Part shown: positions 45,091-55,139 of the stretch, one piece after another
How positions within the stretch are numbered: the first letter of the stretch is position 1
How the letters are laid out: every line of letters starts with the position of its first letter
Assembly: GCA_021654635.1 (NCBI GenBank)
Contig: AP025179.1
Span: forward strand, 5,394,001-5,458,000
Direction of reading: 5' to 3'
Origin: Mycobacterium kiyosense
GTDB lineage: Bacteria; Actinomycetota; Actinomycetes; Mycobacteriales; Mycobacteriaceae
Length of the DNA stretch: 64,000 nucleotides
Notes under the pieces: generated by a model
Told to the model about the DNA's origin: nothing
Databases searched by the model: none
What the model saw: only the letters and a program-made list of their open reading frames with translations
Translations under genes and position numbers: made by a program

Positions 45091-46569
45091 GTGGTGGGGT
45101 CTGGACTTCGGCAGGGCCGCGGCGAGGTGATGGCCGAAATCTCGGTAGTCGCCAGGGCCGGGGTTGTGAGCATGGTCACTGACACCATCGCGACCCGCGG
45201 GGAGCGTGTCGTGCTGAACCGTGTCCGTACTGCGTTCGGCGACGATCGTCCGGACGCATTCGGCATCGATGTGCTCGCCGTGGTCGAAATCGATTCCGAC
45301 GAGAAGATATTAGGGCGCGTCGTGTTCGACCTCGATGACTTCGACGCCGCCATAGCGAAACTCGATGACTGCTATCTGGCCGGCGAGGCCGCCCCCTACG
45401 CACGCACCTGGTCGGCCATCACTGATGGTTACGCCGCGCTCAATCGGCGCGAAATCCCGCTGACTACACCGGATTTTGTCAATATCGACCATCGCCCGGT
45501 GGCGTTCGCACCCGGAGAGCTCACCGAATTCTTCCGTGCCTCTTGGGATCTCTATCGGGAACAAACCGTCTATATCGAGGCCGTACACCGACTGGGTGAA
45601 TCCGGAGCCGTTGTCATTCACGCGGCGCGAGGGACCTCGAATCAAGGACTGCAGACAGAGTCGCGGTATGTCAACCTCGCGATGCTCGACGGGGAGGTGT
45701 GCAACCGCTGCGAGATTTTCGACGAATCCGATCTAGACCTCGCGATCGCGAGATTCGATCAGCTCAGCCAGCCAACACCGCAGCTTGAGAGCGCAGCATG
45801 CCAGGTGTACGAACGTTTCTTCAGGCGCTTCGCCGCTCGCGACTGGACTGCCCTGGCGCAGATGTATGCCGAAGACATCTGCACAGACGATCGCCGCCAG
45901 GTGGTGGGCTCGGGAACGCTCCGCGGTCGAGAGGCCAATGTCGCGAATATGCGGGCCATCGCCGAAGCCGGTACCAGCGACCTGACTTCATCTCCAATTG
46001 CGAACCGCGGCACGCGTATCACGCTCACTCTTCTGCATTCTGCGATGTTCCAAACCGACGTGCTCAACCTCGTCGAGATCGATGCCGACGAGCGGATCAA
46101 GGCGGTCGTCGTATTCGACCCCGATGACGTCGATGCTGCCTTCGCCGAGCTGGACGCCCGCTACCGTGCTGGTGAGGCCGCGCCGTACCTGGACACCTGG
46201 TCGGCGATCAACCAGGGTTTCGCCGCGCTCAACCGTCGTGAACTCTTTGCAGCAACACCGGATTGGGTGAACATCAATCACCGCAAAGGGGCGTCGATTG
46301 CGCCCGGCGAGATGCCCGCGCTACTCGACGCGGCATGGCGGGCGCCGTCCGAGCTGAGTTACCGCATTGTGGCGGCGCCACGTTTGAACGAACGCGGAGC
46401 CGTCATCACCCACTTGACCCGCGAGACCTCGCACGAGGGTTTCCAAGCCGAGTGGCGGGTGATCAGCGTGATCATCTTCGAGGGCGAATTGGTGAGTCGT
46501 TGCGAGGTTTTCGACGAAAAGGACCTTGACGCCGCACTTGCCCGCTTCGACGAACTCTCGCGAAGGTAA
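45091..46569 (+). CDS. C-terminal part of the giant regulator: tandem NTF2-like modules
   Basis: 492 aa in the same frame as the preceding gene and separated from it by one TAG codon. It continues the module the TAG interrupts: DDRRKVVGSG follows directly, matching DDRRQVVGSG in the next copy. Two kinds of module alternate. Type A is SnoaL-like, with RDWxALAxxYAED, DDRR and FDxDDxDAAxAELD. Type B has TWSAI, NRRE, TPDWVN and CEVFDExDLDAALARFDELS. This part holds the end of an A, B, A and B. An internal ATG (45130) or GTG (45091) could restart translation, but no ribosome-binding site is evident. Most likely one gene split by a nonsense mutation or an error. Confidence 0.75.
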   Translation: MVGSGLRQGRGEVMAEISVVARAGVVSMVTDTIATRGERVVLNRVRTAFGDDRPDAFGIDVLAVVEIDSDEKILGRVVFDLDDFDAAIAKLDDCYLAGEAAPYARTWSAITDGYAALNRREIPLTTPDFVNIDHRPVAFAPGELTEFFRASWDLYREQTVYIEAVHRLGESGAVVIHAARGTSNQGLQTESRYVNLAMLDGEVCNRCEIFDESDLDLAIARFDQLSQPTPQLESAACQVYERFFRRFAARDWTALAQMYAEDICTDDRRQVVGSGTLRGREANVANMRAIAEAGTSDLTSSPIANRGTRITLTLLHSAMFQTDVLNLVEIDADERIKAVVVFDPDDVDAAFAELDARYRAGEAAPYLDTWSAINQGFAALNRRELFAATPDWVNINHRKGASIAPGEMPALLDAAWRAPSELSYRIVAAPRLNERGAVITHLTRETSHEGFQAEWRVISVIIFEGELVSRCEVFDEKDLDAALARFDELSRR

Positions 46570-46641
46570 CCCCACCGCGAAATCCAGCCCCGAAAATCTC
46601 GGCCCGGTCACACTCGCGGCTAAGGCTCAAGCCGAAATCAG

Positions 46642-47310
46642 TTAGGGCTGCAGCCGCTCCACGACACCACCGGCTACCCGAATCCTGTTGTGCACCCGAT
46701 TCTCTCGGCCCTGCCAGAACTCCACCACCTCGGGCGCGATCACATACCCACCCCAGTTCGGCGGCACCGGCACCCGCTCCATGTCGGCGAACCGCGCCGT
46801 CACCGCCGCGAGCTGGTCGAGCAGCGCCGCCCGCGAGGCGATCGGCTGCGACTGATGGGAGGCCCAGGCCCCCAATTGCGACCCGCGCGGCCGTTTGGAC
46901 CAGTAATCCTCGGTCGCCTCCGGTGCGACCTTGGTGACCGCACCCCGGACATGGATCTGACGCCCCAGCAGATACCAAGGAAAGGTCGCCGACGCGTACG
47001 GCGTCGCCGCCAACTCGAGTCCCTTGGCCGAGTTGTAGTGGGTGAAGAAGGTGATCCCGTTTTCGTCGGCGCCTTTGCACAGCACCGATCGGCTCACCGG
47101 CCGTCCCTCGGAGACGGTGGCTACCACCATGGCGTTGGGTTCGGCGACTCCGGCGCGTTCGGCGTCGTCCATCCAGCTGCGGAACAGAACCAGCCAGCCA
47201 TCGGCCAACCAGTTCGCATCGAGATCCGGGCTGCCGTCCTTCTCGACGGATCCATACTCCGCCCGCATCGCAGCCAGGCGATTCTCCTCAGGTCCGGTCA
47301 CCGCGCCCAC
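46642..47310 (-). CDS. pdxH: Pyridoxamine 5'-phosphate oxidase
   Basis: 222 aa. FMN-dependent oxidation of pyridoxamine or pyridoxine 5'-phosphate to PLP. Motifs: [20 protein letters not shown], with the FMN/PLP-binding segment [12 protein letters not shown], then [20 protein letters not shown] and the terminal [20 protein letters not shown] followed by NRVHNRIRV. Full-length PdxH. Divergent from citA with 65 bp between starts. In H37Rv the pdxH gene (Rv2607) lies elsewhere. Confidence 0.93.
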   Translation of the reverse strand: MGAVTGPEENRLAAMRAEYGSVEKDGSPDLDANWLADGWLVLFRSWMDDAERAGVAEPNAMVVATVSEGRPVSRSVLCKGADENGITFFTHYNSAKGLELAATPYASATFPWYLLGRQIHVRGAVTKVAPEATEDYWSKRPRGSQLGAWASHQSQPIASRAALLDQLAAVTARFADMERVPVPPNWGGYVIAPEVVEFWQGRENRVHNRIRVAGGVVERLQP

Positions 47311-47323
47311 GCTACTCGTCGCC

Positions 47324-47344
47324 GGTTACCGGCCGGTAGTAACC
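47324..47344. promoter_or_regulatory. Inverted repeat in the pdxH-citA divergent promoter
   Basis: GGTTAC (47324-47329) and GTAACC (47339-47344) are reverse complements with a 9-bp GC-rich spacer, between the starts of pdxH (47310) and citA (47376). A possible operator acting on one or both genes. The match is short and could be chance. Confidence 0.35.
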
Positions 47345-47375
47345 GACCGGCGCGTAAGTGCAAGAATCAAGCCCC

Positions 47376-48494
47376 ATGACTGTGGTCCCCGAGGATTTCG
47401 TCCCAGGCTTGGAAGGCGTGGTGGCATTCACCACCAAGATCGCCGAACCGGACAAAGATGGCGGCGCGCTGCGCTACCGCGGCGTCGATATCGAGGACCT
47501 GGTAGGCCGCGTCCATTTCGGTGACGTCTGGGCACTCCTCGTCGACGGTGACTTCGGGCGCGGCCTGCCGCCGGCCGAACCGTTCCCGTTGCCGATCCAC
47601 ACCGGCGACGTACGCGTCGACGTTCAGGCGGGCTTGGCCATGCTGGCGCCCATCTGGGGGTACAAGCCGCTGCTGGACACCAACGAGCCCACCGCTCGCG
47701 ACCAACTCGCCCGCGCATCGGTGATGGCGCTGTCCTACGTCGCGCAATCTGGGCGCGGCATCTACCGGCCCGCGGTTCCGCAACGCGTCATCGACGAATG
47801 CTCAACCGTCACAGAACGTTTCATGACCCGCTGGCAGGGCGAACCGGACCCCCGCCACGTCGAGGCGATCGACGCCTACTGGGTGTCGGCGGCCGAGCAC
47901 GGGATGAACGCCTCGACGTTCACCGCGCGGGTGATCGCCTCCACCGGGGCCGACGTGGCCGCGGCGCTGTCCGGCGCCATCGGAGCGATGAGCGGCCCCC
48001 TGCACGGCGGCGCTCCGGCCCGGGTGCTACCCATGATCGAGGAAGTCGAGCGCACCGATGACGCCCGCGGCCTGGTCAAGGGCATCCTGGACCGCAACGA
48101 GAAGCTGATGGGTTTCGGGCACCGCGTCTACCGCGCCGAAGACCCCCGCGCCCGGGTGTTGCGGACCGCCGCCAAGCGGCTGAACGCACCGCGGTACGAG
48201 GTCGCTGCGGCTCTCGAGCAGGCCGCCCTGGCTGAACTGCGGGAGCGCCGCCCCGACCGGCCGATCGAGACCAACGTCGAGTTCTGGGCAGCCGTGATCC
48301 TGGACTTCGCCCAGGTACCCGCGGAGATGATGCCCGCGATGTTCACCTGTGGCCGCACCGCCGGCTGGTGTGCGCACATCCTGGAGCAGAAGCGGCTCGG
48401 CAAGCTGGTCCGCCCGTCCGCGATCTACGTGGGCCCCGACCCGCGCAGCCCGGAATCCGTGCCGGGTTGGGACGCCGTCCTCGCCCGGGCGTGA
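47376..48494 (+). CDS. citA: Citrate synthase-like protein CitA
   Basis: 372 aa, close to H37Rv CitA (Rv0889c, 373 aa). MTVVPEDFVPGLEGVVAFTT start; catalytic histidines in SGPLHGGAPARVL and [16 protein letters not shown]. It lacks the N-terminal extension of gltA2, placing it with the short citrate/methylcitrate-synthase-like enzymes. ATG 47376 is preferred over an upstream in-frame start at 47358 on homology. In H37Rv Rv0888 (sphingomyelinase) follows; that gene is absent here and the 119-bp gap is empty. Confidence 0.93.
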   Translation: MTVVPEDFVPGLEGVVAFTTKIAEPDKDGGALRYRGVDIEDLVGRVHFGDVWALLVDGDFGRGLPPAEPFPLPIHTGDVRVDVQAGLAMLAPIWGYKPLLDTNEPTARDQLARASVMALSYVAQSGRGIYRPAVPQRVIDECSTVTERFMTRWQGEPDPRHVEAIDAYWVSAAEHGMNASTFTARVIASTGADVAAALSGAIGAMSGPLHGGAPARVLPMIEEVERTDDARGLVKGILDRNEKLMGFGHRVYRAEDPRARVLRTAAKRLNAPRYEVAAALEQAALAELRERRPDRPIETNVEFWAAVILDFAQVPAEMMPAMFTCGRTAGWCAHILEQKRLGKLVRPSAIYVGPDPRSPESVPGWDAVLARA

Positions 48495-48613
48495 GCGCCC
48501 GGCGCCCTCGCCCGCTAAGGCAACTGGCGAATTCCGAGCGCTGAACAGCGATGAGTTTTCGTCATGACCCTGGTCAATACCGGCGAAGGCACATCGAACC
48601 CTAGGAGTAAGCC

Positions 48614-49066
48614 ATGGCCATCACCGTCCAACCCACGCTGTCCCCCCACCTCGTCGTCGACGACGCTGCCGCCGCGATCGACTTCTACGTCAAGGCATTC
48701 GACGGCGTCGAACTCGTCCGCATCCCCGGCCCCGATGGCCGGCTAATCCACGCCTCGGTGCAGATCAACGGCTTCATGGTGATGCTCGCCGACGACTTCC
48801 CGGAGATGTGCGGCGGCAAGTCGATGACCCCGAAGGCCCTGGGCGGCACCCCGGTGACCATTCACCTGACCGTCACCGACGTCGAAGCCAAGTTCCAGCG
48901 CGCTCTGGACGCCGGCGCCACCGTGGTGATGCCGCTGGAAGACCAGTTCTGGGGTGACCGCTACGGCGTGATCGCCGACCCGTTCGGGCACAACTGGTCA
49001 CTGGGGCAGCCCGTCCGCGAGGTCAGCATGGAGGAGATCGCCGAGGCGATGTCCGCGCAGGCTTAG
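48614..49066 (+). CDS. VOC-family protein (PhnB/Rv0887c-like)
   Basis: 150 aa. Starts MAITVQPTLSPHLVVDDAAA with a VOC fold in two halves; the C-terminal half ends FWGDRYGVIADPFGHNWSLG, the DPxGHxW motif of PhnB/YdhR-like glyoxalase-fold proteins. Preceded by TAGGAGTAA ribosome-binding sequence. Corresponds in position to Rv0887c. Its stop overlaps the fprB stop on the other strand by 4 bp. Function unknown. Confidence 0.88.
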   Translation: MAITVQPTLSPHLVVDDAAAAIDFYVKAFDGVELVRIPGPDGRLIHASVQINGFMVMLADDFPEMCGGKSMTPKALGGTPVTIHLTVTDVEAKFQRALDAGATVVMPLEDQFWGDRYGVIADPFGHNWSLGQPVREVSMEEIAEAMSAQA

Positions 49067-50748
49067 CGGCGCAGCCGTGCCAGCAGGCGCTGGCCCCGGG
49101 TCGGCGCCTGCGGCAGCTCGGCGGCAACCGCGAGCATCTCGGCGACGTCGGTGAACTTGACCCGCGGCCGTCCGACCGCGCTGCCGCGCGCAACTTCGGC
49201 GGCGTCGATGGCGCGCCATCCCGCGGAGTCGACGACTGCCGGCTGGCGGGCGGCCACCAGCTTGGCCAGAGCCGCGGGCTTGGCCGCCGGGTCAGTCAGC
49301 TTCCCGGCGTTGAAGTCGGCCACTAGCGCCTGGATGGTCTGCAGCGAGCACGACTTGTTGGTGCCGATGAAGCCGGTGGGTCCGCGCTTGATCCAGCCGG
49401 CGACGTAGGCGCCGACGACGGGCTGCCCGGCGAGGTCGACGACGCGGCCGCCGTCGTTGGGGACGACGGCCGCCACCTCGTCGAACGGCAGGTCGCGAAT
49501 TGCCTTGCCGCGGTAGCCGATCGAGGTCAGCACCAGGCCGGCGTCGATGCGACGTGTCTCATCGGTGCCGGTGACGTCGAACTCGACCCCGGTGGCGTGC
49601 GCAGCACCGAGGACGCGTCGCGGCGTCAGGTGATAGGCCAGCCGGATACGCGGCCGCGACGCCGGCTCCGAGCTGCCACCGAGCGCGGCCAGGATCTCCA
49701 GCTTCTTGCGGGTCAGTCGATCCGACGCGGTGGCCAGGTCCTGCTGCGCCCGTCGGTGGTCGTCGGCGTCGAGCACCACATCGGCGGTCGCAGTAAGCCC
49801 GATCAGCTCGGGCAGGGTGAACGCCGAGTGGGCGGGTCCGCGGCGGGCCGCGATCACCACCTCCCGCACCGCCGACTTGCGAAACGCCTTCAGCGCATGG
49901 TCGGCGATGTCGGTGCGAGCCAATTCGTCCGGGTCGGCGGTCAGCAGCCGCGCGACGTCGAGCGCGACGTTGCCGTTGCCGATGATCACCACCCGCTCGT
50001 GGCTGAGATCGACTGGCAGCGAAGCATATTCGGGATGGCCGTTGATCCAGGCGACCAGTTCGGTGGCGGTGCCGGTACCCGGCAGGCCCATGCCCTCGAT
50101 GTCGAGGCGACGGTCGTCGGGCGCACCCACCGCGTACAGCACGGCATGGTGGTGCTCCAGCAGTTCGGCGTGGCTCAGGTGTTCGCCGACTTCGACGTTG
50201 AGGAAGAACCGGAACCGATGGTCGGCGGTCACCCGGTCGAACAACCGCGTCACCTGCTTGGTGTGCTGATGATCCGGCGCCACCCCGGCCCGCACCAAAC
50301 CATATGGGGTGGGTAGCTTTTCGAAGACGTTGACCCGCACATTCTGCTGGACCAGCAGTTCGTCGGCGGCGTACATCGCCGCCGGCCCCGATCCCACGAT
50401 GGCCACCGTCAGCGGCTCGTGTCGGGCGCGCACCTCGGCTGCCGGAAGCACCGCGGCCAGCTTCGAAGTCGGCGGCAACTTCTCGCCGGCGGGGCGCTCC
50501 GGATAGAACGACGCGTTGATCTCCGCGAACGGCAACTGCTTGAGGTCCAGCTTGCTGTCGGGCACGATAGCGCCGACGGGGCAGGCACTGACACAGGCGC
50601 CGCAGTCTACGCAGGCCACCGGGTCGATATACAGCATCTCCGACGTCGCGTAGCCCGGCTCGTCCGGGGATGGGTGGATGCAATTGACCGGACACGCGAA
50701 AACGCAGGACCCGTCATTGCAGCACGACTGAGTAATTACGTGCGGCAC
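49063..50748 (-). CDS. fprB: Ferredoxin-NADP reductase fused to a ferredoxin (FprB)
   Basis: 561 aa. The N-terminal two-cluster ferredoxin domain (about 1-75) has cysteine motifs CCNDGSCVFACPVNC and CVDCGACVSACPVGA. An adrenodoxin-reductase-like flavoprotein follows, with FAD motif VGSGPAAMYAADELL (about 118) and NADP motif GNGNVALDVARLL (about 250). Matches Rv0886, which moves electrons between NADPH and ferredoxin-dependent enzymes such as P450s. GTG start at 50748 (MPHVITQSCCNDGSC) lies 19 bp after the upstream diiron-protein gene, suggesting an operon in which FprB supplies its electrons (inference). Confidence 0.93.
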   Translation of the reverse strand: MPHVITQSCCNDGSCVFACPVNCIHPSPDEPGYATSEMLYIDPVACVDCGACVSACPVGAIVPDSKLDLKQLPFAEINASFYPERPAGEKLPPTSKLAAVLPAAEVRARHEPLTVAIVGSGPAAMYAADELLVQQNVRVNVFEKLPTPYGLVRAGVAPDHQHTKQVTRLFDRVTADHRFRFFLNVEVGEHLSHAELLEHHHAVLYAVGAPDDRRLDIEGMGLPGTGTATELVAWINGHPEYASLPVDLSHERVVIIGNGNVALDVARLLTADPDELARTDIADHALKAFRKSAVREVVIAARRGPAHSAFTLPELIGLTATADVVLDADDHRRAQQDLATASDRLTRKKLEILAALGGSSEPASRPRIRLAYHLTPRRVLGAAHATGVEFDVTGTDETRRIDAGLVLTSIGYRGKAIRDLPFDEVAAVVPNDGGRVVDLAGQPVVGAYVAGWIKRGPTGFIGTNKSCSLQTIQALVADFNAGKLTDPAAKPAALAKLVAARQPAVVDSAGWRAIDAAEVARGSAVGRPRVKFTDVAEMLAVAAELPQAPTRGQRLLARLRR

Positions 50749-50767
50749 AAGTGAACTCGCGGAATCT

Positions 50768-51793
50768 TCAGGCGGCCGGCACAGCGGTCAGGTGCTGGCG
50801 CTGCGGCTCGCTGCGGTAGCGCGACGGCTTGCCGTTGATCTTGCAGAGCCGCCACATCAGGCGGGCCGACCGGTTTTCCATCAAACCGGTGTCGTAGGCC
50901 AGCATCCTCACGTCGGAGAACATGTCTCGCAACCACTTTCGCGACTCCGGCGAGCGGAAGAACAGTTCCTTCTTCACCGAGCGCGGGATGTCGAACTCGT
51001 CCCAGAAGGCTTTCGGCGGGATCAAGATCGCGTTGCACAGCACCCGCATGGTCAGTGGGAAGTACAGCGAGACCCAGAACCGTTGCCGCCGAGTTAGATT
51101 CGGCAACCGCCTGCGCAAAAACTCGTGCGCGAAGGAGATGTGGCGGGCTTCCTCGGCCACGTGAATCGCCATCACCCGCTCCATGATCGGGTGCAGCGCC
51201 TTGCCCTCGCGAAGCACCTGCTTCTGGGTGTGGTCGATCGGCTCCTCGCCGGCGAGCACGCCGATGAAGAACGCCACCGGCAGCGGCCCGGCCACCAGCG
51301 GCACCAGCGGCGAGATCCACTTCAACCGGCGCGGCATGCCCGGAACATCGGCGCCGACCCGGTTCACCATCTCTTGGAACATCATGGTGTGGTTGCACTC
51401 TTCGACCGATTCGTGCAGGCAGTACCGGTATTCCGGCGAGCCGTTGGGCACCCAGAAGGTGTAGGTCATCAGGCCGCGGATCAGGATGGACTCGAAGTGC
51501 AGGCCGACCTTGGCCACGTTGGCCTGGCGCCACATCCCGATCTTGATCTTCACGTCGTCTGGCTGCGCCTGATACCAGGGGTGGCGGCCCAGCGGGTCGG
51601 TCGCCGGCAGGATCCAGCGGGGGTCGTTGTCGGTGACAGCGAATTCCGGTGAGTCCCAGTCGATATCGGTGTACGGGTTGAAGTTCCGCCGCACCGACCC
51701 CTCGGACAGTGTGGCGAGCATTTCCACGTACTCGGCGTCGTCTCGAACTTCCATGTTGCGGCGCCACCGTCGAACCATGCGCGTCCTAGCCAT
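50768..51793 (-). CDS. Diiron AurF-like oxygenase (Rv0885)
   Basis: 341 aa, close to Rv0885. Ferritin-like helical bundle with two diiron motifs, ESVEECNHTMMFQEM (about residue 128) and HVAEEARHISFAHEFLRR (about residue 213), each of the ExxH type. This fits the AurF family of arylamine N-oxygenases, though the mycobacterial substrate is not known. A hydrophobic segment (about 160-180) may allow membrane association. Upstream lies a perfect inverted repeat (51814-51834). Probably co-transcribed with fprB. Confidence 0.82.
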   Translation of the reverse strand: MARTRMVRRWRRNMEVRDDAEYVEMLATLSEGSVRRNFNPYTDIDWDSPEFAVTDNDPRWILPATDPLGRHPWYQAQPDDVKIKIGMWRQANVAKVGLHFESILIRGLMTYTFWVPNGSPEYRYCLHESVEECNHTMMFQEMVNRVGADVPGMPRRLKWISPLVPLVAGPLPVAFFIGVLAGEEPIDHTQKQVLREGKALHPIMERVMAIHVAEEARHISFAHEFLRRRLPNLTRRQRFWVSLYFPLTMRVLCNAILIPPKAFWDEFDIPRSVKKELFFRSPESRKWLRDMFSDVRMLAYDTGLMENRSARLMWRLCKINGKPSRYRSEPQRQHLTAVPAA

Positions 51794-51813
51794 TCAAGCC
51801 TCCCCAACGAGGT

Positions 51814-51834
51814 GTTTACATCGGACGTGTAAAC
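51814..51834. promoter_or_regulatory. Inverted-repeat operator upstream of the AurF-like gene
   Basis: GTTTACA (51814-51820) and TGTAAAC (51828-51834) are perfect reverse complements with a 7-bp spacer, located 21-41 bp upstream of the start codon, where -10/-35 elements are expected. This fits repressor binding. The half-site GTTTACATC is the complement of GATGTAAAC in the desaturase promoter at 10426-10434, hinting at a shared regulator of two diiron-enzyme operons. Confidence 0.55.
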
Positions 51835-51892
51835 AACACGATACCGCCGGTACCGGGAATCCACCAGACTGCGCCAACCGACTGTGGCCTAG

Positions 51893-53131
<1,239 letters not shown>

Positions 53132-53174
53132 CCCGCGCCCCGCGTGTCAACCAGGTTAACGGCGTTCGGCGCAT

Positions 53175-53187
53175 TAGAGTGCGCACG
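53175..53187 (+). promoter_or_regulatory. Promoter of sepH
   Basis: TAGAGT -10-like element at 53175-53180, with an expected start near 53187, about 45 nt before the sepH ATG. A GAGGAGAAG ribosome-binding site precedes the start codon. Confidence 0.45.
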
Positions 53188-53232
53188 TGACGGGTCCGGC
53201 GCTGACCTGCACGGAACCTGCGAGGAGAAGCC

Positions 53233-54027
53233 ATGCGGGAACTCAAGGTGGTTGGGCTAGACCCCGACGGCAAATACGTCCTCTGCGAAGGCGCCAGCTC
53301 GGCCGAGAAGTTCAAGCTGCCCGCCGACGACCGGCTACGTGCCGTGCTGGACGGCGAGCCGATGCCCCCCGAGCAACCCGCTCTTGACATCGTGGTGACG
53401 AACATGTTGAGCCCCAAGGAAATTCAAGCCCGGATCCGGGCCGGAGCATCGGTCGAGCAAGTGGCCGCCGCGTCGGGATCCGACGTCGCCCGCATCCAGC
53501 GGTTCGCCAACCCGGTGCTGCTGGAACGCTACCGCGCGGCCGAGCTGGCAACCGCTGCGCACCCGGTGCTGGCCGACGGTCCCGCGGTAATGAGTTTGCT
53601 GGAGACCGTGACCGCAGCGCTGGTGGGCCGCGGCTTGAGCCCCGACAAGCTCACCTGGGACGCGTGGCGCAACGAGGACAGCCGCTGGACGGTGCAGCTG
53701 GGCTGGCAGGCCGGCCGGTCGGACAACGTGGCGCACTTCCGCTTCACTCCCGGCGCACACGGCGGCATGGTCACCGCAATCGACGACGCGGCCAGCGAAC
53801 TGATCGACCCGGACTTCAAGCCTCGCCAGCTCGCCCCGGTGGCGCGCCTGGCCTTCGAACCCACCGACGAATCAGCGCAACCCGCCCAAGCCGTCCCCCC
53901 TGCCCAACCCGCGCAGCCGGAGGCCGCCGCACCGGCCGAGCCGCCCACCCAGGCTCGACGCGGTAAGCCGGCCATCCCGGCCTGGGAGGACGTGCTGCTC
54001 GGCGTCCGCTCAAGCGGACAGCGCTAA
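53233..54027 (+). CDS. sepH: Septation protein SepH (DUF3071)
   Basis: 264 aa. The N-terminal DUF3071 domain begins MRELKVVGLDPDGKYVLCEG and contains the helix-turn-helix-like SPKEIQARIRAGASVEQVAA region (about 60-100). The C-terminal third is Pro/Ala/Gln-rich and disordered, ending in a short conserved GKPAIPAWEDVLLGVRSSGQ. SepH proteins bind FtsZ and promote its assembly in Streptomyces and mycobacteria (family knowledge). Corresponds to Rv0883c. Its end overlaps the convergent Rv0882-like gene by about 18 bp. Confidence 0.92.
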   Translation: MRELKVVGLDPDGKYVLCEGASSAEKFKLPADDRLRAVLDGEPMPPEQPALDIVVTNMLSPKEIQARIRAGASVEQVAAASGSDVARIQRFANPVLLERYRAAELATAAHPVLADGPAVMSLLETVTAALVGRGLSPDKLTWDAWRNEDSRWTVQLGWQAGRSDNVAHFRFTPGAHGGMVTAIDDAASELIDPDFKPRQLAPVARLAFEPTDESAQPAQAVPPAQPAQPEAAAPAEPPTQARRGKPAIPAWEDVLLGVRSSGQR

Positions 54028-54283
54028 CGCCGCCAGCGCCAACCAGGCGCCGAGGACTCCGACTCCGGCGCCCAGGACGAACCAGCGCAACACCAGGGTT
54101 CGTCGCCATCCCCAGAAGGTCGGCGCCAGTCCCCCCGACCGCCACGATGTTGAGGCCGACGGCCAGCAGCGGGTGAACACGCATCAAACCCAGGCTGAGC
54201 ACCACGATCGCCGCACCCACCACCGCGGCGACGAACGCGGCCACCCCCAAACCCGTTCCCCACGGCACGGACTCGTCGTTCAC
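54010..54283 (-). pseudogene. Rv0882-like small membrane protein, frameshifted
   Basis: ATG 54283 gives MNDESVPWGTGLGVAAFVAA with a first membrane helix, then VHPLLAVGLNIVAVGG. One extra base in the run at 54131-54136 (C6 on the plus strand) must be removed to continue LAPTFWGWRRTLVLRWFVLG and a second hydrophobic helix to TGA at 54010-54012; corrected 90 aa. Third gene of the leftward Rv0880-Rv0881-Rv0882 operon, 10 bp after the methyltransferase. Function unknown. Confidence 0.78.
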
Positions 54284-54293
54284 GACCGGAAGC

Positions 54294-55139
54294 CTATCCC
54301 GATCCCCGGCAAACGGTCCGTTCGTAGAACGCCAGCGCCGCGGCCGTGGCGACGTTCAAGGAGTCGGTGCCACGCGACATCGGTATACGGACCCGCGCGT
54401 CGCTGATTCGCAGCGCGGCCGGCGTCGGCGTCAGCCCCGGCCCCTCGGCGCCCACCAGCAGCGCGACCGGATCGTCGGCAACCGCCGCCATCGCCTCGGG
54501 TAACGGGAGCGCATCGTGGTGCGGGGTCATCGCCAGCAGACGAAAGCCCAACTCTCTGAGGCGGGCCAGGTCGGCGGGCCACTCGTCGGCGCGCGCATAG
54601 GGCACCAGCAGCGCGTGTCCCATCGATACCCGCACTGCGCGGCGGTACAGCGGGTCGGCACAGCCGCTGCCGAATACCACCGCGTCCACCCCGAGACCGG
54701 CCGCGTTGCGGAAGATCGAGCCCAGGTTCTCGTGGTCGTTGACGCCTTCGAGCACCGCCACGGTGCGGGCGCCGTCGACGACCTGGGCGACGGTGGGCTC
54801 GGCAACCCGGCTCGCCGCGGCCAGCACACCCCGGTTCAGGTGGAACCCGACAGCCTGCGCCATCACCTCTGCGGAGGCGCGATAGTAGGGCGCCGAGGCA
54901 CCGGCCAGGTCGTCCCTGAGTTCGGCGAGGCGACGATCGGTACCCAGCAGCGCCCGCGGGGTGAACCGCGACGCCAGCATGCGCTGCACCACCAACACAC
55001 CCTCGGCGATCACCAGGCCTTTGCCGGTGGGCAGGTCAGGACGGCGGTCGACGCTGTTCAGGTCGCGGAAATCGTCGAGACGCGGGTCGTCTGGGTCGGT
55101 GACGTCCTGAACATCGAGGCCCGGCGCCGGCGACCTCAC
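54294..55139 (-). CDS. SpoU/TrmH-family RNA 2'-O-methyltransferase
   Basis: 281 aa. The N-terminal substrate-binding part ([20 protein letters not shown]) is followed by the SPOUT knot with the three SpoU motifs: [20 protein letters not shown], then [10 protein letters not shown] and [20 protein letters not shown]. It methylates ribose in rRNA or tRNA using SAM. Corresponds to Rv0881. GTG 55139 overlaps the MarR stop (GTGA), so it is coupled to that gene. A much longer open frame upstream to 55628 is an artefact of the frameshifts in the MarR gene. Confidence 0.88.
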   Translation of the reverse strand: MRSPAPGLDVQDVTDPDDPRLDDFRDLNSVDRRPDLPTGKGLVIAEGVLVVQRMLASRFTPRALLGTDRRLAELRDDLAGASAPYYRASAEVMAQAVGFHLNRGVLAAASRVAEPTVAQVVDGARTVAVLEGVNDHENLGSIFRNAAGLGVDAVVFGSGCADPLYRRAVRVSMGHALLVPYARADEWPADLARLRELGFRLLAMTPHHDALPLPEAMAAVADDPVALLVGAEGPGLTPTPAALRISDARVRIPMSRGTDSLNVATAAALAFYERTVCRGSG

